DNA of 7,338 nucleotides from Gemmatimonadota bacterium (GTDB lineage Bacteria; Gemmatimonadota; Gemmatimonadetes; Gemmatimonadales; Gemmatimonadaceae). The DNA lies in contig JAQBQC010000163.1 in assembly GCA_028287205.1 (NCBI GenBank), forward strand, positions 1-7,338, given 5' to 3'. The notes beneath the pieces were generated by a model, which saw nothing but the letters and a program-made list of their open reading frames with translations, had not been told where the DNA came from and made no database searches. The translations under genes and the position numbers were made by a program. Within the stretch, counting starts at the first letter, position 1. Each line of letters opens with the position of its first letter. Below are positions 5,803 to 7,338 of the stretch, piece after piece.

Positions 5803-7275
5803 TCAGGATGCGGACAGCGTGGGAAGCCTGACAACGAACTCGCTTCCGCTCTCCGACGAGTGCGCGAGCACGAGCGATCCTCCGTGTGCCTCCGCAACCC
5901 ATCGTGCGATCGCGAGCCCCAGGCCAGCTCCCACGCCATGGGTATCGTCGTGCAACCGAGTGGATGATGCGGAATCGCGCGCGCGGGAGCCGTCGCCCCG
6001 ATAGAAGCGATCGAAGATGTGAGCCGCGACATCGGGTGGAATACCCGGACCGCTGTCCCGAACGATGACTCGATGATAGCCAGGCTCACTGCACAGCGAT
6101 ATCTCCACCGCGCCACCCTCCGAACAGTACTTGAGGGCGTTGTCGAGCAGATTGAGAATCAGCTGTCGCATGAGATCCTCATCTCCGCGCACGGGTGCTT
6201 CCGTGAGCACGTTGGACGTCAACGTCATGCCGCGGCGGCTCGCCAGTGATCGCGCAGCGCGCGTGCAATCAGCGATCAGGTCGTCGAGATAGAACTGGTG
6301 CAGCTGGAGCTGCTGCTGTCCCGCATCCGCGCGCGCGAGCAGAAAGAGATCGTGAACGATTCGCGACAGGCGCCGCGATTCCGCGCGGACGACTGCGAGC
6401 GCCTCTCGATATTCCTCGTGAGGACGATCAGGCACGGCGAGCGCGATGTCGGCTTCACCGCGCACGATCGCAATGGGTGTTCGCAGCTCGTGGGACGCAT
6501 CCGCCATGAAGCGGCGCTGCTGCTCGAACGCGCTCTCGATGCGCGCCAGCAGGCCGTTGATCACCGTCGCGAGCTGGCCATACTCGTCGTAGGCATTCGG
6601 CACGGGAAGACGCTCGTGCAGCGTGCTGGTGCCCATGCGCGACGCGTGCTCGGTCATCGCGATCACGGGGCTGAGGCTGCGGCGCGTCAGCAGAAACCCA
6701 CCGATCGCGGTGAGCAGGAGCGCCGTAGGGAAGATGACGATGAGCGCCTTGCGCACCGACTCGAGCATCGCACGCTGATTGAGCAGCGGTCTCGCGACGA
6801 CGATCACGTACGAGCGCTCGTCCATCGCGACGGGGAGCATGCACGCCCGCACGCCTCCCCGGTGATCGGGAATCGTGACGCATTCCGGCGCGGTGAGATG
6901 TGTTCGCGCGATGATGTGACCGAGCGCCGTCGGATCGAATGGCTGAATCACCTCTTCGCCAGTCGTCTGCGATTCTCCCGGAGCCGTGGCCAGCGCAACC
7001 ACCTGCCCCGTCAGATCCATCACGCCTAGGTCGAGATCGCGGAACTCGAATTCCGTCAGCGCCGCGGTGGCCGCGGCGAAGTCGTTCGGAGTCTGATAGT
7101 GCTGCGCGACGTACTCGATCCGAAAGGCGGCGCCGGTCTCCTCGAGATACTGGTCGAAGCGCCGGCCCGTCATTTCCGCAATGAACTTGTACGCCGCTAC
7201 CGTCAGAGCCAACAGCAGCAGAGCTACGATCGCGGTGTGCCAGAGTGCGAGGCGGACGCGAACCGACTGAATCAC
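5803..7275 (-). CDS. Two-component sensor histidine kinase (HAMP, HisKA, HATPase_c)
   Basis: This is a complete 490-residue inner-membrane kinase. It has a membrane helix at about 9-31, a periplasmic sensor of about 145 residues, a second helix at about 177-197, HAMP at about 198-250 and a HisKA dimerisation domain with ASHELRTPI, where His262 is the phosphorylated residue. The ATPase domain shows N box LILNLLDNALKY (Asn375, Asn379), G1 box RDSGPGIP (Asp407), F box FDRFYRG (421-427) and G2 box GAGLGLAIAR (449-458). The stretch between F and G2 boxes is unusually long and polar. The sensor holds Cys132 and Cys145 with His126 and His138 nearby. The start is GTG 7275, chosen because it overlaps the TGA of the response regulator gene (GTGA), giving translational coupling. 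It should phosphorylate that regulator. The stimulus is unknown. Confidence 0.95.
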   Translation of the reverse strand: MIQSVRVRLALWHTAIVALLLLALTVAAYKFIAEMTGRRFDQYLEETGAAFRIEYVAQHYQTPNDFAAATAALTEFEFRDLDLGVMDLTGQVVALATAPGESQTTGEEVIQPFDPTALGHIIARTHLTAPECVTIPDHRGGVRACMLPVAMDERSYVIVVARPLLNQRAMLESVRKALIVIFPTALLLTAIGGFLLTRRSLSPVIAMTEHASRMGTSTLHERLPVPNAYDEYGQLATVINGLLARIESAFEQQRRFMADASHELRTPIAIVRGEADIALAVPDRPHEEYREALAVVRAESRRLSRIVHDLFLLARADAGQQQLQLHQFYLDDLIADCTRAARSLASRRGMTLTSNVLTEAPVRGDEDLMRQLILNLLDNALKYCSEGGAVEISLCSEPGYHRVIVRDSGPGIPPDVAAHIFDRFYRGDGSRARDSASSTRLHDDTHGVGAGLGLAIARWVAEAHGGSLVLAHSSESGSEFVVRLPTLSAS

Positions 7276-7338
7276 GCCGGCTGATTTCGCTTCAGCTCGG
7301 CGAGCATGTAGCCGGCGCCGCGGCGCGTATGGATGAGT
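7272..7338 (-). CDS. OmpR/PhoB-family response regulator, C-terminal end only
   Basis: Only the last 21 codons are in the window, read leftwards from the right edge: LIHTRRGAGYML followed by a basic tail ending in NQPA and TGA. The IHTRRGAGYML segment is the hallmark wing and last strand of the winged-helix DNA-binding domain of OmpR/PhoB regulators. The stop overlaps the GTG start of the histidine kinase by 4 nt, so the two form a cognate pair in one transcript, regulator first. The receiver domain and its phosphorylated Asp lie outside the window. Confidence 0.9.
   Translation of the reverse strand, partial: LIHTRRGAGYMLAELKRNQPA

Noticed and set aside
5696..6004. Possible frameshift at the end of the anti-sigma gene, continuing in another frame
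   Set aside because: The alternative frame gives a plausible PGGSVSVAL stretch but runs deep into the opposite-strand kinase. The annotated frame keeps a GKSVYSRIG strand pattern and ends naturally before the convergent gene.
6298..7029. Plus-strand open frame of 243 codons opposite the histidine kinase
   Set aside because: It is the antisense shadow of a kinase with all catalytic boxes, and its composition is Arg/Glu/His-rich without domain signals.
1..7338. CRISPR arrays, tRNA or rRNA genes, insertion sequences or integrase genes
   Set aside because: I saw no spaced direct repeats, no tRNA or rRNA hallmarks and no transposase or integrase motifs. The only tandem repeat is the in-frame one in the receptor gene.

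Overview
This is a GC-rich window, probably from a Gemmatimonadota-like or other Gram-negative, outer-membrane-bearing soil or aquatic bacterium. The evidence is a TonB-dependent outer-membrane receptor with an N-terminal carboxypeptidase-regulatory-like domain, two Tat-exported Rieske proteins and strong GC bias at third codon positions. The phylum is an inference from gene style, not proven.

Positions 1-1839 (+) hold a tight four-gene operon: the 3' end of a small polytopic membrane protein, a second four-helix membrane protein, and two consecutive Rieske [2Fe-2S] proteins. The first Rieske protein has a cleavable Tat signal and the second a Tat-type signal with a lipobox. Both membrane proteins carry histidines at helix ends that could bind b-type haem. 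I read the set as a periplasm-facing electron-transfer module of unknown substrate.

Positions 1840-2043 are the most interesting non-coding stretch. It holds a strong hairpin whose 12-nt loop is perfectly complementary over 9 nt to a downstream segment covering a good Shine-Dalgarno sequence. That Shine-Dalgarno precedes a 33-codon ORF whose stop overlaps the start codon of the following receptor gene (ATGA). This looks like a pseudoknotted leader that could gate translation of a leader peptide and, by coupling, of the receptor.

Positions 2044-4401 (+) encode the TonB-dependent receptor, with an in-frame 15-bp minisatellite in a probable extracellular loop. After a 184-bp gap come an ECF-type sigma factor (4586-5122) and an overlapping single-pass membrane protein, probably its anti-sigma factor (5115-5786).

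On the minus strand, converging on that pair with a 16-bp gap, is a two-component system. The C-terminal end of an OmpR-type response regulator lies at the right edge (7338-7272), and a complete sensor histidine kinase follows (7275-5803) with a 4-nt GTGA overlap. The sigma/anti-sigma pair and the two-component system are both envelope-signalling devices. Whether either controls the receptor or the Rieske operon cannot be read from the sequence.
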